Source: Litsea cubeba (taxonomy: Eukaryota; Streptophyta; Magnoliopsida; Laurales; Lauraceae). Taken from it: a stretch of DNA of 64,000 bases. The stretch lies in assembly GCA_012931725.1 (NCBI GenBank), contig CM022948.1, positions 70,485,455 through 70,549,454 on the forward strand, written 5' to 3'. Position numbers and translations under genes: made by a program. The notes beneath the pieces were generated by a model. It worked only from the letters and a program-made list of their open reading frames with translations, was not told the origin of the DNA and did no database searches. Shown here piece after piece: positions 11,301-21,756 of the stretch (positions are counted from its first letter, which is position 1; each line of letters opens with the position of its first letter).

Positions 11301-14226
11301 AATTTACTAGGATTTACTATGGCCCTCCTCCCACTGGACTTATCAGCTAAAATCCTTCAACAATTTTGCTTCCACTTCTTTAGAAGTTTAGAACAATAAA
11401 AGATGCATCTACCTCTTTACTAACCTTACTCAGAGTAAAATTCAAGGAACTTCACCAAGCCTTGTTGAATCGATCCCTAGACTTTTGACTGAAGGCCAAT
11501 AGGAGTCCATGAAGCACTAATTCCTCATCTCAAACTCAGCTCAGATAGTGCTTGCATGACCGCCTCTTATGAAAACTGGCTTTGAACCTGCATACTCAAA
11601 AGCTTTTCTTAAAAAAGTCAATCATTTAAACATCGACATCTCATTACCCGCCAGACTGCCATATACAATTCCTTATATAGAACTTCACAACTTCATCTGA
11701 AAATGGTGTTTGGGTCATCAACCACCTTGTTAGGAAATTGAAGATTTATCATTTGCCCCTAACTTCTTTTTTCCCTCAGACGAACTCCTATGAGCAATTA
11801 AGTGGAAAAAAAAAAAAACGATATTCGCATCTCATTCCACTGATGTGAATTTGGTCCTCTGTTTCCACATAATTTCGTCTTCTTCAATTGACCTCCAAAA
11901 CCCGTTATTTTCCCTTTTGAGACAGCTGCTCCACCTTCTCCTCCTCTTTTCTTTTCTTTTTTTTTATTTTGATGACGAGGGTTTCCCCATGGTACATTCC
12001 CCCAGGCTCGCGCACAAAACCGACACATGCACCGGGTAAGTCTGAGGCGAGATTCGAGCACAAGCCATGGGGACCAAACACACGCCTTATGCCAGTCGGC
12101 CAACTCCCAGGTGGGTCCACCTTCTCCTCCTTAGTCTGGTGAACTGAATTGGCAAGGGTAAAACTCAAGGTTTGAAAAGATTCAGACCAAAAACATATGG
12201 GTGATTCTAAACTCACCCATGTAGAATGCTAAGCACACCCACCATTTAAAAAAAATACACATGACAAAAATACCCCTCTCCCTCTCCTTCCTTCTCTCTC
12301 CCTCTCCCTGCTCCAGCGACCTCCCCCCGCCATCCCCTCGGTGCTGCTTGCAGGGGAGGTAGCGACAGAAAGGGGGGAAGAGGGAGAGAGGCACTGTGAT
12401 CTTCAGCTTGCAGCCTCGACCTGAGAACTTCCACCATGAAGTTTCCTTCCACCAACCCATATGCAGCCTCGACCTTGAAACCCTCCTCTCCTAGCAGCGC
12501 TTCGATCTCGACGAGCACCTCCACTCCCTCCAGAAATCCGCCAACGTCGATCGTCCGCGCCGACTCCAACCACATGCTCTCCTCCATCTGATCCATCTGT
12601 GACCTTGCTGGGCGAAAGGCGGGGAGAGGGAGGGAGAAAGGGAGGGAGAGGGAGAGAGACAGGAAGGGGAAGAGAGACAGCCGTGCATATCTCATGTGCA
12701 CGGATATGATGAACCGTGCAAATGAAAAATGCACCGAGTTTTCCGGCCGTGCACCTCTCTATGTGCACGGCTCCGAAACTCCGTGCACATTTGGAGAAGA
12801 CTGCGATCTGTGCACGGATATGATAAACCGTGCAAATGAAAAATGCACGGGGTTTTCCGGCCGTGTACCTCTCTATGTGCACGGCTCCGAAACTCCGTGC
12901 ACCTCTAGAGAAGACTGCGATCAAGAGATGGCGGAGAGAGTTGCAGGGCGTAGGGGGAAAATGGAGATGGAAGAAGAGATATGGTGAAGCAGGGATGGAA
13001 AGAAACAAAAGAAAGAGAAGAGAAGGGGGAGAGATGAAGGAGAGAGAGAGGGGAGATTGAGTGGGCGGTGGCAGAGAGGGAGAGAGAGAGATGGGTGCGT
13101 AGTGGGGCGGAGAGAGTTGCAGGGCGGTGGGGAAAAACGGAGATATAGAGGGTGAAGCAGGGAGAGGAGAAAATGGCAAAGAGAGAGGGAGATGAAGAGG
13201 GTGGTGCGTAGTGGGTGCAGGTGGCAAGGAGGAAGGGAAGAAGGCTGGAGGAGAACGAGGAGAACGATGATCTGCAGGGGAGAGAAAATGAGGGTATTTT
13301 GGGTATTTTTTAAAAAGTGGGTGGGTTCAGCAAAAATCGTGGTGCATATAGAATTTCCCAAAACATATATGTGAGTTCAAAAGCTCTCAGGATGCATAAT
13401 CCAAAGCCAGAACAACTCAGAAGTTCTGCCAAAATTCAACAAGCATTGCCCAAAAATGCTTTGGCCCAGAATTACAAAGGTGTATGATATGTCCAAAACT
13501 AGTCAATGGAATTTTCACATAGGAATGGAAATTTTTTTGTGTCTCAGCCATAGCAGCAAGTAAATAAGCCTTCACACGTTCTACAAGTAGCAAATCCAGA
13601 GGACCTCATTCACTGGGCCTCTGTAGAATAAGGTTGGGATAGATAATTTACAGGGTTGGCATATTAGTGATAACAGTTATAGCAATGTATGATCGCAGAA
13701 GTGATGCGAGATCTGCCTAGAAGATCGACCGACAAAGAAGGTTTCCCTCGCTTAAAAATGGGATTTCAATTGCAAGCATAACAGGTAATTAATTTCATAT
13801 GTGGTCGGTCCATCATGTACCGAATTGTTTGATTTCCAGAGAAATGGCCTGAAGTCTCACCAACTTTCCTGATTTAGAGATATTTTTCTAATGAATTGGA
13901 CAAGAGTCGTAAATGCTGGCACCCAATTACACTATATCAGCTGAAATGAACTTCTTTGATCGGAAATCTGAAATGGGGATTCATATATAATTCCATGAAA
14001 CCAAATCATATTGAATTCCAAGGGATTCCAATCAAACCCCATTAAAAAACTCTCTTTCTTTCCTAATTGTATGCTCTTCCAAAATGAAACAAACACTAGG
14101 AATTATCGACTTAAACATATATGCAAACGAGATCGAAATCAAATATCAATAAAGAATAGAAACGTGAAATCGAAGCGATTACCAGTGACTGCAAATGGCT
14201 GTGGAGGATTCTGATGGGATCGCCAT
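2331..14226 (-). CDS. TRAF-type zinc-finger protein with C-terminal membrane anchor (TRAFD1/XAF1-like)
   Basis: Five coding exons on the minus strand: 14226-14183, 10449-10314, 3715-3578, 3478-3363 and 2544-2331. They sum to 648 nt, 215 codons plus TAG, with matching phases and GT-AG introns. The start ATG at 14226 opens MAIPSESSTAICSHC. Cys/His pairs of successive zinc-binding modules follow, including HCSRFLEKCTICGEMIPKKH (exon 2), ESCPQRIVTCEYCEF (exon 3) and EVCGNRPEYCDVCNKYI (exon 4). The last exon ends in a basic stretch, a hydrophobic segment (about residues 189-206, ILFTIAITGIAILIGSMF) and QRRPDSHQ, so a tail anchor is likely. The exon layout and motifs match the plant family annotated as TRAF-type zinc finger-related, about 200 residues long. 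The role is unproven; zinc binding and protein-protein contact at a membrane are inferred. Introns 1 (3.7 kb) and 2 (6.6 kb) are full of repeats, yet the frame is intact. Confidence 0.9.
5238..5390. mobile_element. MITE, copy 1 (long palindromic arms)
   Basis: 153 bp starting GGGAGATACTCC and ending GGAGCATCTCCC. The arms continue inward as GTGAGAGTTACTCTCA and its near-complement. A related 152-bp copy lies at 54589-54740. Here the flanks are also inverted copies of each other for about 24 bp (CCATAATTAAATAA against TTATTTAATTATGG), so the whole hairpin spans about 5214-5415. No direct target duplication is visible. Confidence 0.75.
8995..9205. repeat. CAG/CAA-rich microsatellite and minisatellite
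   Basis: Imperfect CAG/CAA repeats with recurring GCAGGAAAGC phrases. Both strands are open for 60-100 codons, but the translations are low-complexity (Gln/Lys/Ala or Cys/Leu) and lie inside an intron of a minus-strand gene, so no gene is called. Confidence 0.7.
12199..13359. mobile_element. Non-autonomous Mutator-like element (MULE) with 9-bp target duplication
   Basis: A 1161-bp element in intron 1 of the zinc-finger gene. It starts GGGTGATTCTA and ends with the complement of GGGAAATTCTA; the imperfect terminal inverted repeats run about 80 bp and share CACCCAC and A-rich blocks. The nine bases AAAACATAT stand directly on both sides (12190-12198 and 13360-13368), the target length of Mutator-type elements. 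The inside is CT/GA-rich and contains a 114-bp tandem duplication. Long open frames across it follow from the biased composition; no transposase is seen. A minus-strand stretch near 12420-12600 is less repetitive and could be a captured fragment, which I cannot identify. Confidence 0.85.
12695..12922. repeat. Two tandem 114-bp units rich in CGTGCA/GTGCAC
   Basis: Units at 12695-12808 and 12809-12922 differ at few positions. Each carries several CGTGCA or GTGCAC motifs and the phrases TTTTCCGGCCGTG and GGCTCCGAAACTCCGTGCAC. They lie in the middle of the MULE at 12199-13359. Confidence 0.85.
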
Positions 14227-14758
14227 CAAAACAGAGATAATCTGCTGGCGATTTGGTTCTGCTCGTTCCAAAGCAGAGTCCTTAGATCTCTAAGCCCGCC
14301 AAGAATACCGTAGGATTGTGATTGGGAAGCATGAAAAAAGTTTTAAAAGAAGCTTGGGTTTGGAGGCAACGCCGGATGGGGCTTTCTGAATTCTGATTCT
14401 TCTTCCTTTCTTACTGCTTACGGGAGGGGAGAAGAGGAGATTTGCACTTTGTTATCATGGGGGCCACTTGAGGCCTCATCAATCATGGGGCAATGAGAGA
14501 TTAGAAGATCTAATTGTGAAGTACCTACGTGCAAAATCGTAACTTTGCAATAAATGGAAAGTTTAGATCCCTATTAAAGCATAGGTTTGGATGGTGGATT
14601 ATATCCGTGGACCCAGGTACAAACACGAAGGTGCGGTCGCACCTATCAAAAATTATGATGCACTTTAAAACTTATATGAAAATTATAGGTCCACTCTAGA
14701 AAATCCAATAAAAATCGTAGGTCCACCCTAAAAATCCACATGAAAATCTTGAGTCCAC

Positions 14759-14923
14759 CACTGTGAGGAAATTCTTACGGTGACCATGAGTGGACCAATC
14801 AAGGTCTGCGACGTCATCTTGGGTAGCTTGCTCTATATCCGAATAGGACTCGGCTGCCCAGAGTGACGTGGCGGATCGTGATTGGTCCACTAACAGTCAC
14901 CTGTGAGGAAAATCCTCATAGTG
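14759..14923. mobile_element. Short inverted-repeat element (MITE-like)
   Basis: The left arm, beginning CACTGTGAGGA, and the complement of the right arm, beginning CACTATGAGGA, share GGTGACC or GGTGACT, then AGTGGACCAATCA and an ACGTCA block over about 60 bp. Together they form a 165-bp imperfect hairpin. No clear target duplication is seen. It lies in the shared upstream region of the two divergent genes. Confidence 0.6.
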
Positions 14924-15624
14924 ATCTCAATTCTAAAATCTTATGATTGCCCTCAAAACCACCTATTAGGATCTGCACCCCTAAAATAAAAATCCATGGA
15001 TGGGTGGGTCTGGGCAGAGATGTGGATGGATTTGAGACATCATCTCTTGATCCATATCTAAACTTTGAAAACAAAGGATAACAAATCACAAGCTAAAGCA
15101 TCTGTTTCTCTGGTAAGGAACAGAATCATCAGTCTCTTTCTAGTCCAGACTCCAGCCCCAGTTTCTAAGTGATGCAGATATGGATTCTGCATAGCATCTA
15201 ATCATCATGAATTTTGCTGACGTGACAATTTCCTCATTTTGCAGAAAAAGCCTATACACACAAACGTGAAGGATGTTGACCATATTCTTATTAGCAGTTC
15301 ATCTGATGATGGTAAAGATCTTTCATCCACATAATTGTTTACTGTTTGCCATGATCTCTTTTGTTTATATTTATGTTAATATTTAAGATTAGCCCAAGAC
15401 TTGCATGGAAATTGATCCAGCCCTCACTGCAAGCACTTATCTATTACCATGGAAAGGTTAAGTTAAGCTAAAATTAGAAAATGGTCACTCCAATTAGATT
15501 CCACATGATAAAATCACATCAAAAAATCAGAAAAAGGAACATCATGAGAACTAGCTCTAATCAATATTGCCTATTTCAAATAGAAAAGGAAAAGTCTCTA
15601 TTCTTAATTAATAATTACGTACAC

Positions 15625-16056
15625 ATTGCCCACTGCTTTATATATATATATATATATGCGAATATTAATGTGCATCCTTCCCTCACTATATGGTGAGGGA
15701 CAAACTTAATGGGCCCACTTAGGGAGTCACTAATCATAGGACTTGTGGGGGATGGGAAGAGACACCTTAGATGAGACCATATATCAAATTTGGGATCAAT
15801 CCCATGCCTCTAACCCCTTCATACGTGGTCCATAAATTTAATGACTTTATATTAAAAAAAAAATTGACCCTAAATCTAACGGTCCAACCCATTTGAATAG
15901 GTGAAAGTTCAATAGGTCTAGTGTACTTAAGGGGGTCTCATGTGTGTGGATGGTTCGGATGTTTTATAAAGTCAACCCTACTATATTGCGTGGTGAGGGA
16001 TGAATGCATATAAATATTTCTCATATATATATATATATATATAAGCAAAGCATTGA
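15625..16056. mobile_element. TA-microsatellite-bounded inverted-repeat element
   Basis: About 70-bp arms in inverse orientation. Each has a GCTTT or GCTTA block, a (TA)n run (15640-15657 and 16024-16042), a short A/T stretch and then CCCTCAC. The middle is unique. This looks like a non-autonomous DNA element upstream of profilin 1. Its exact ends cannot be fixed. Confidence 0.5.
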
Positions 16057-16348
16057 GAACCGATAACAAAAAAAAAAAAATGAAAATGGCCGGTGGTCCC
16101 ACAATATGCCACTCAATCAGGCTTATTAATCTATTAAGGAAAAAAAAAACCCACATAATAAGATCAAATCAGGCTCGTTGTTATGGTGGGCCACCTGATG
16201 GATTGGAGTGTACGGTGGAGATGAGATGAGAGCAGGGAATTGAAAACCTCATTCCCGAATTTATCGAATGCTGGGGTTGAATATTCAATTAAATCCAATT
16301 CAATGTAGGGTCGTTAAATAACGGTTTCTCCCGAATCCTCTCCCGCCC

Positions 16349-16356
16349 TATTTATA
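16349..16356 (+). promoter_or_regulatory. Likely TATA box of profilin 1
   Basis: TATTTATA lies about 160 bp before the profilin ATG and is followed by a pyrimidine-rich leader, as expected for a plant core promoter. Positional inference only. Confidence 0.5.
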
Positions 16357-16511
16357 CTTTCATCTCCTTTTCCTCTCATTCCTCCACATACAAATCCATC
16401 TCGTCTGGTTTTTCTTTTCTCTGATGTTTCGTTATCTTCCAAAACCATAGCAAGAAGAAGAAAGAGGAAAACAAGGAAACCCTAAAAAAGAAAAGAGAAC
16501 AATAAGAGAAG

Positions 16512-19500
16512 ATGTCTTGGCAGACGTACATCGATGAGCATCTGATGTGCGACATCGACGGAAAGCATCTCATGGCTGCTGCGATCCTCGGACATGATGG
16601 AAGCGTTTGGGCACAGAGCGCTTCTTTTCCTCAGGTGAGATTCTTCGATCTCTGTTTTTTTTTTCTTTCTTTTTTTTTAATTCTGTAGGGTTAAATCCGA
16701 TCTGATTAAGTTTTCATGCAGCATTGTATTTGATTTCTCTCTTTTGTGATTTTTTTGTTTGGATTTTGGTTTGATATGGTTTAGATCTCATTGAATTGTA
16801 TGAACTAGCTTCTTGTGATTTTTTTTTGTTTGGATTTTGGTTTGATATGGTTTAGAACTCATTGAATGTATGAACTAGCTTCATTTCCTTAGGTGAGATT
16901 CTTCGATTTCTTTTTTGTAGGATTATATCGGACCTGATTCGGTTTTCATGGCATTGTATTTGATTTCTCTCTTTTGTGATTTTTTTGTTTGGACTGAAAT
17001 TCTTCTGTTTCTGAAAAAAAAAAAATTTTGGATTCTGTTGGGTTAAATTGGATTTGATTTGGTTTTCATGTGGCATTGTATTTGATATCTCTCTTTTGTG
17101 ACGTGTTGATTTGGATCATATCTCAATAGAATTTATCAGCTAGAAGGATTATTTTTTTCATTCGTGTTACACTGGATGTATCTGGTTTTGATGGTATCGA
17201 TTAGATAAGGTTTGATGCAGTCGATTTGGTTTGATGCTTAGGTTTCTGTTTTGGTTTTGATTTGTATCTCATTGTATTTTTTTTTTCTTTAGTTTTCTGA
17301 AATAAGAGGTGATTTTGTTAGGACTCCTCATTTTTACGGTGAGATCACTTTCTGGTCGTAATTATGTAACGAAATTCTCAGTCATGTTAGGTTTAGGTTG
17401 CAGAGTGTGGATCAGCCATTGTTAATTTTTAGTAATGCTATTCTAAATTGTTTATTTTTTAGTGAACTGAATTTAATAACAGCCATTGTTTATTGATCTG
17501 GAAAGTGTCAAGTTTATATTAAATCTTACCTCATTTTGTTGTTGAAATGTTTATAATCCAAGGAAAACTTTCTCCTAGGAGCAGGCTGCATATTTACATG
17601 AGCATTCACCCAAAAAATAAGCCCCATCTTATTATCCCAGCCCTCAATTTAGCAACTTTAAAATTTAATGGCGTTTTAACTATGGATTTTTTTTTATATA
17701 TATTCAATCCAATGGTGTGTGAAGATTCGATGAGTGTAAAATTGGACATGGTGCCAGAGCATCGGATTAAAAGAGAAAGGGCTGCATTGATCAAAGGGGA
17801 GCCCAAGTGGGCCCCATAGGGCTAGACTACTCATAAGATAAAATCCTCCTATAATCCAAATGTTTTTCACTACAACTTTAATTCTCACCATCAATTTGTA
17901 TCTAATTCGATAATTTTCTTACTCAAACTAATGATTTCTTAGGAGTTATATTTGCAAATAGTAAAAAGATAAGATGAATGCAAAAACCTTATATATCATG
18001 GTAGCTCAGTTGGTGAGGCACCTCCCTTCCACAGAAACAACCAGAACTATCCCCTTACCCAAAAAAAAAAAAAGATTAAATCTAAATCTGTTACTCAATG
18101 TTGTAATTGCTGTTTGTTTAGAGGTCATTAATTTGTATAATTTGCCACAATGGCTGTCTGTTTGGCAATCATTAATTTGTATAATGTGTTGTATTGGCTG
18201 TTTGTTTAGCTTGTCAGTAGTTTCTTTGACTTTTGACTTTTGACTTTCTCTCTATGTAGTTTAAGCCTGAAGAGGTTCAAGGTATCATGAATGACTTCAA
18301 TGAGCCAGGATTACTTGCCCCAACTGGCTTATTCCTTGGGTCTACAAAGTATATGGTAATTCAAGGCGAGCCTGGAGCAGTGATTCGTGGAAAGAAGGTG
18401 ACTTATTTGCATCTCAATATTTTGTGATTGTCTAGCTCCGATCATTACCATTTTTCATGTTTCGGAGAAATGTTTCTTGAATTTTTGTGGGCCTAGTTAA
18501 TTGAACTTTTGGGAAATTGAATGTCAATGCAGCTATGTTAACATTTTATAAATGGACTAAGCATGCTATGAAATTTTATGTCTAAATAAACCTTTTCTGT
18601 CATGCCATTGCTTTCTGTCCTTACCAGTAGCTCCCGGAATCTAGTTTGTATTTTGAGAATTTTGTTTATGCTGCTCTTATTTGTACTCTTTTGCCACTTT
18701 TTTATTTGCATTCATATTTCACACTCGGTACTAATTTTACTTAGCATAAGCTGTTGTGTCCTACATCTATCTACATATTTATTTATTGCAGAACATCTCC
18801 TACCTATGTTACACAGATGCACATAGGTGCTAAATATTCACGGGCTACTTATTTGGTGTCTGGGTTAACTGAAAACAAGTGCACCTTTGTGATTCCTATG
18901 TGTTAACCCTCAATTCCACAACAGGGTCTGATTGACCCAGCTGTCGAATGTTTATAATCTCTATGGACCAGTTCTCACTAACCTTAGTACCAGAAATATC
19001 TTCAGAATGTAAGTGGAGTGCTGCTTATGTGCAGGAAATGATTCTCCCTGCAAGCAAACAAGTGCACCTTGTGTGACCTATGTGTTAACACTCAATTCAA
19101 CAACAGGGTCTAACTGACCCAGCTGTCCAACGCTTATAATCTCTATGGACCAATTCTCACTAACCTTAGTTGCAGAAATACCTTCAGAATGTAAGTGGAG
19201 TGCTGCACTTATGTGCAGGAAATGATCCTCCCTGCAATCAATGTGCTATTTGGCATGGTGACTGTACTTTTTTTTATTCCCTATCTTTCTCATGCATCGA
19301 TGAGACTGCAATGTAGATGTGCATGGTAGGTCCCAAAAATGAGAAGAAAACAATGACACCTTCTATGCCGCCTCTGTAGTGCATCAAGTGGCTCTGGGAG
19401 CTCCAATCCAACTGAAGACCATCTTTGTTTGGTAAGAGACATCTGAGGATAGATGCATCAATAAAGGAATTACGGTCATTAGAACGTTGTGAGATGTGGC

Positions 19501-20236
19501 ATGCTGTATGCATCGTGCATATCATACTGGGTAGGTAATTTTTGAGCACTTGATAAGGTTTTCATGTGCCACAAATCTCTGAGCACCAGTGTTATGCCAA
19601 TTATATTTGGAATTTGTGGCTCCTTTGATTTTCCAGTTCTTTTAGCCTTTATTTTTTTTTTAGCAAATTATCCATTAAGTAAAACTTTCTATTGAAGTAA
19701 CAAGCTGGCTGTAAATACTAAATGTGGTGGATGGTCCACAGAGGCGAGTAGGCCATACAAATTACCATGTGAAGAAATTCTACTGTAAACAGTAGAGACA
19801 ACTAAAAAGGACTGATTGGTTCTGTTTGACACTAGGGACGTCCTTAAAATTTTGAATGCCTTTTTCGCATATGTTAGTATGATTTCAAATTTTTCTTTCT
19901 TGTTATTTTGCAATTCTCTCTCTCTCTCTCAACACACAATTTTAATTGGTATGATCATGACCATTCTATCACATTCAAATTGAATGGGCTCGCACGTTGT
20001 CAAAATAGTCGCCACTGTTAATGTGTATAGTTTTAACGAAGATTTCTCTGACATTTCAAGTGTTGCATTTTTCTTATTTTATTTGCATTTGTGGTTGACA
20101 GGGTTCAGGTGGCATCACCATAAAGAAGACCAACCAAGCTCTAATTTTTGGCATTTATGAGGAGCCCTTGACTCCAGGCCAATGCAACATGGTCGTTGAG
20201 AGGTTGGGTGATTACCTCGTCGACCAGGGCATGTAG
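16512..20236 (+). CDS. Profilin (copy 1 of tandem pair)
   Basis: Three exons, 16512-16634, 18260-18397 and 20102-20236, encode 41+46+44 = 131 residues plus TAG, the standard plant profilin length with the conserved exon pattern. All introns are phase 0 and GT-AG. The protein begins MSWQTYIDEHLMCDIDG and includes GHDGSVWAQS, APTGLFLGSTKYMVIQG, AVIRGKK and the C-terminal block GQCNMVVERLGDYL. Profilin is a small cytosolic actin-monomer-binding protein that also binds proline-rich ligands and phosphoinositides; aromatic Trp3 and Tyr6 and the C-terminal helix of the polyproline site are present. Intron 1 repeats the exon-1 donor region and intron 2 holds a 183-bp tandem duplication. A second profilin follows in the same orientation 7.9 kb downstream. 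Pollen profilins are known allergens; nothing here shows tissue specificity. Confidence 0.97.
16638..17105 (+). repeat. Degenerate tandem repeats in profilin-1 intron 1, including a copy of the splice donor
   Basis: Phrases such as GCATTGTATTTGATTTCTCT, TTTGGTTTGATATGGTTTAG and TGAACTAGCTTC recur two or three times. At 16879-16911 the exon-intron junction itself recurs in slightly changed form (CTTAGGTGAGATTCTTCGAT against CTCAGGTGAGATTCTTCGAT at the true junction), giving a second good donor-like site. Confidence 0.8.
17996..18075 (+). repeat. tRNA-derived SINE-like fragment
   Basis: GGTAGCTCAGTTGGTGAGGC matches a tRNA-type box A and is followed after about 50 bp by a run of 13 A. No clear box B is seen, so this is a fragment at best. 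A related phrase TAGCTCAAATGGTGAGG lies near 21347. Confidence 0.4.
18875..19240 (+). repeat. 183-bp tandem duplication in profilin-1 intron 2
   Basis: Two copies beginning ACAAGTGCACC at 18875 and 19058. Both include AACAGGGTCT, TTATAATCTCTATGGACCA and GAATGTAAGTGGAGTGCTGC and differ by scattered substitutions and small gaps. Non-coding. Confidence 0.85.
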
Positions 20237-21722
20237 CTCCTCCTTCTCCTATCCTGCTTTGTCTGTCATTCCATTTCTTCTTTTCCGTCAGACTGTAATT
20301 TTGATTTTCAACATTTTGGTATTCTTTCTTCTATAGCCATGAACTGGCAGTAGAGAGTTTTTTGGCAAACAATAATAACCCTTTTGAAGAAGGACACTTT
20401 GGTTTCTCGGGTTGTCGGATCTCCTCTCCTATTCATGTTTCATGCAATTTTATGTGGTGAATTCCCTTGCCCATTACTGTTGGCAGAAATGTCGGGTCTT
20501 GGATTCTTGATTTGATCTTGTGTGATAACAATTTTAAGAGCCATTTGGTCCTATTTTTTGTGCTTTCTTCATTTTTTTTTTTTTTTTTTCCTTCCTCAAA
20601 ACTCTTGTCTATGCATCTATTATCAGTTTGGCAGTGGAAGGGGTGAAAAAGCTTGGGGCTCCTCTACTAGGAGGAGAAAGTAGCATAAATATTGATGTAG
20701 AGGTAGAGAAGCCCCTCTTGTCTATTATTTATGATGTAGTTGCAAGGATGGGGAAAGTACTTCTGGTTACAAGCGAAGGAAAAATAAAAAAAGTCTGTCT
20801 ACCCACTTTCATTGGTGGGATTTTTGTTTCCTACTAAGGGTAAAAAACCCTAACCAAATAGCCCACTCTTTTCCCTGGGTAAAAAAGGATTCTACCAAAC
20901 AGGTCCAACTGGGATTTTCCTATGGCCCTGCCTGCCTGCCCTTTGTTTATCTTTAAAGTTAGTTACCTGAAGCAAATGATTTGTCCATCATGTGTTTTAA
21001 TTATTAAAGGTGCATAAAGGGTCTTTTTGTTAATTCCTAAGATTTCTCAGACTTTAAACTTTTAAAAGTAGTTAAAATCGAAGAATCAAAAGGTGAATGT
21101 CTAAAATTGCCATTAAATAACCTTCTTTTAGTGGAAAATGAATCTGAGGTGACATGGGAAACAAATACCTAGCCATCACTCGGGTAATTTAAATACATGT
21201 AAATCGAAGTTTCATTTACATCACCTATATCGCTCACCCTTACATCTTTCATAAATCATGTTCTTTCATTTGAGCCCTATTTGACCATGAATTCCTTACA
21301 TACAAACAAACGGATTCAAAAATAAAAAATAAAGTCAATCCACTTATAGCTCAAATGGTGAGGCTACCTCCACTCCAGGGAAACAACTAGGATTGATATC
21401 TGATTGTAGTGCTGATGGTGTGGAACTTATGCAGTGTTTACAAGAGAACAAAAATGTAGAATTCCTCAGCAACTATCAGTAACATCCGCAGCATACAATC
21501 GATCATTATCTTCTCTAATTTTTTATCCAATAATTTACCTGCTTCATATTGAATTCCTAAAAATTAGTAAAGATTGTAATGTAGGTTTATCAATGACTAC
21601 TAAAGAATCAAGGAGTGATGAGTCTAGTGGGGACATCCAGTAAAGTTAGGGCCATCATTTTGTTAGGATCTATTTTAAAATGGCTGGGTTGGGTTGGCCG
21701 AAATGTAATAAATTACTGGGAG

Positions 21723-21756
<34 letters not shown>

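Larger units (their letters stand above)
14227..16348. other. Intergenic region between divergent zinc-finger and profilin genes
   Basis: The two genes are transcribed away from each other, so both promoters lie here. Apart from two inverted-repeat elements (14759-14923 and about 15625-16056) I see no gene. Confidence 0.6.

Noticed and set aside
12403..13227. 274-codon minus-strand open frame rich in Pro, Ser and Leu
   Set aside because: It lies wholly in a CT/GA-rich Mutator-like element and overlaps other long frames on both strands; composition, not coding, explains it.
17996..18030. tRNA gene suggested by GGTAGCTCAGTTGG
   Set aside because: No box B, no acceptor stem or anticodon arm can be folded; a SINE-like fragment is the better reading.
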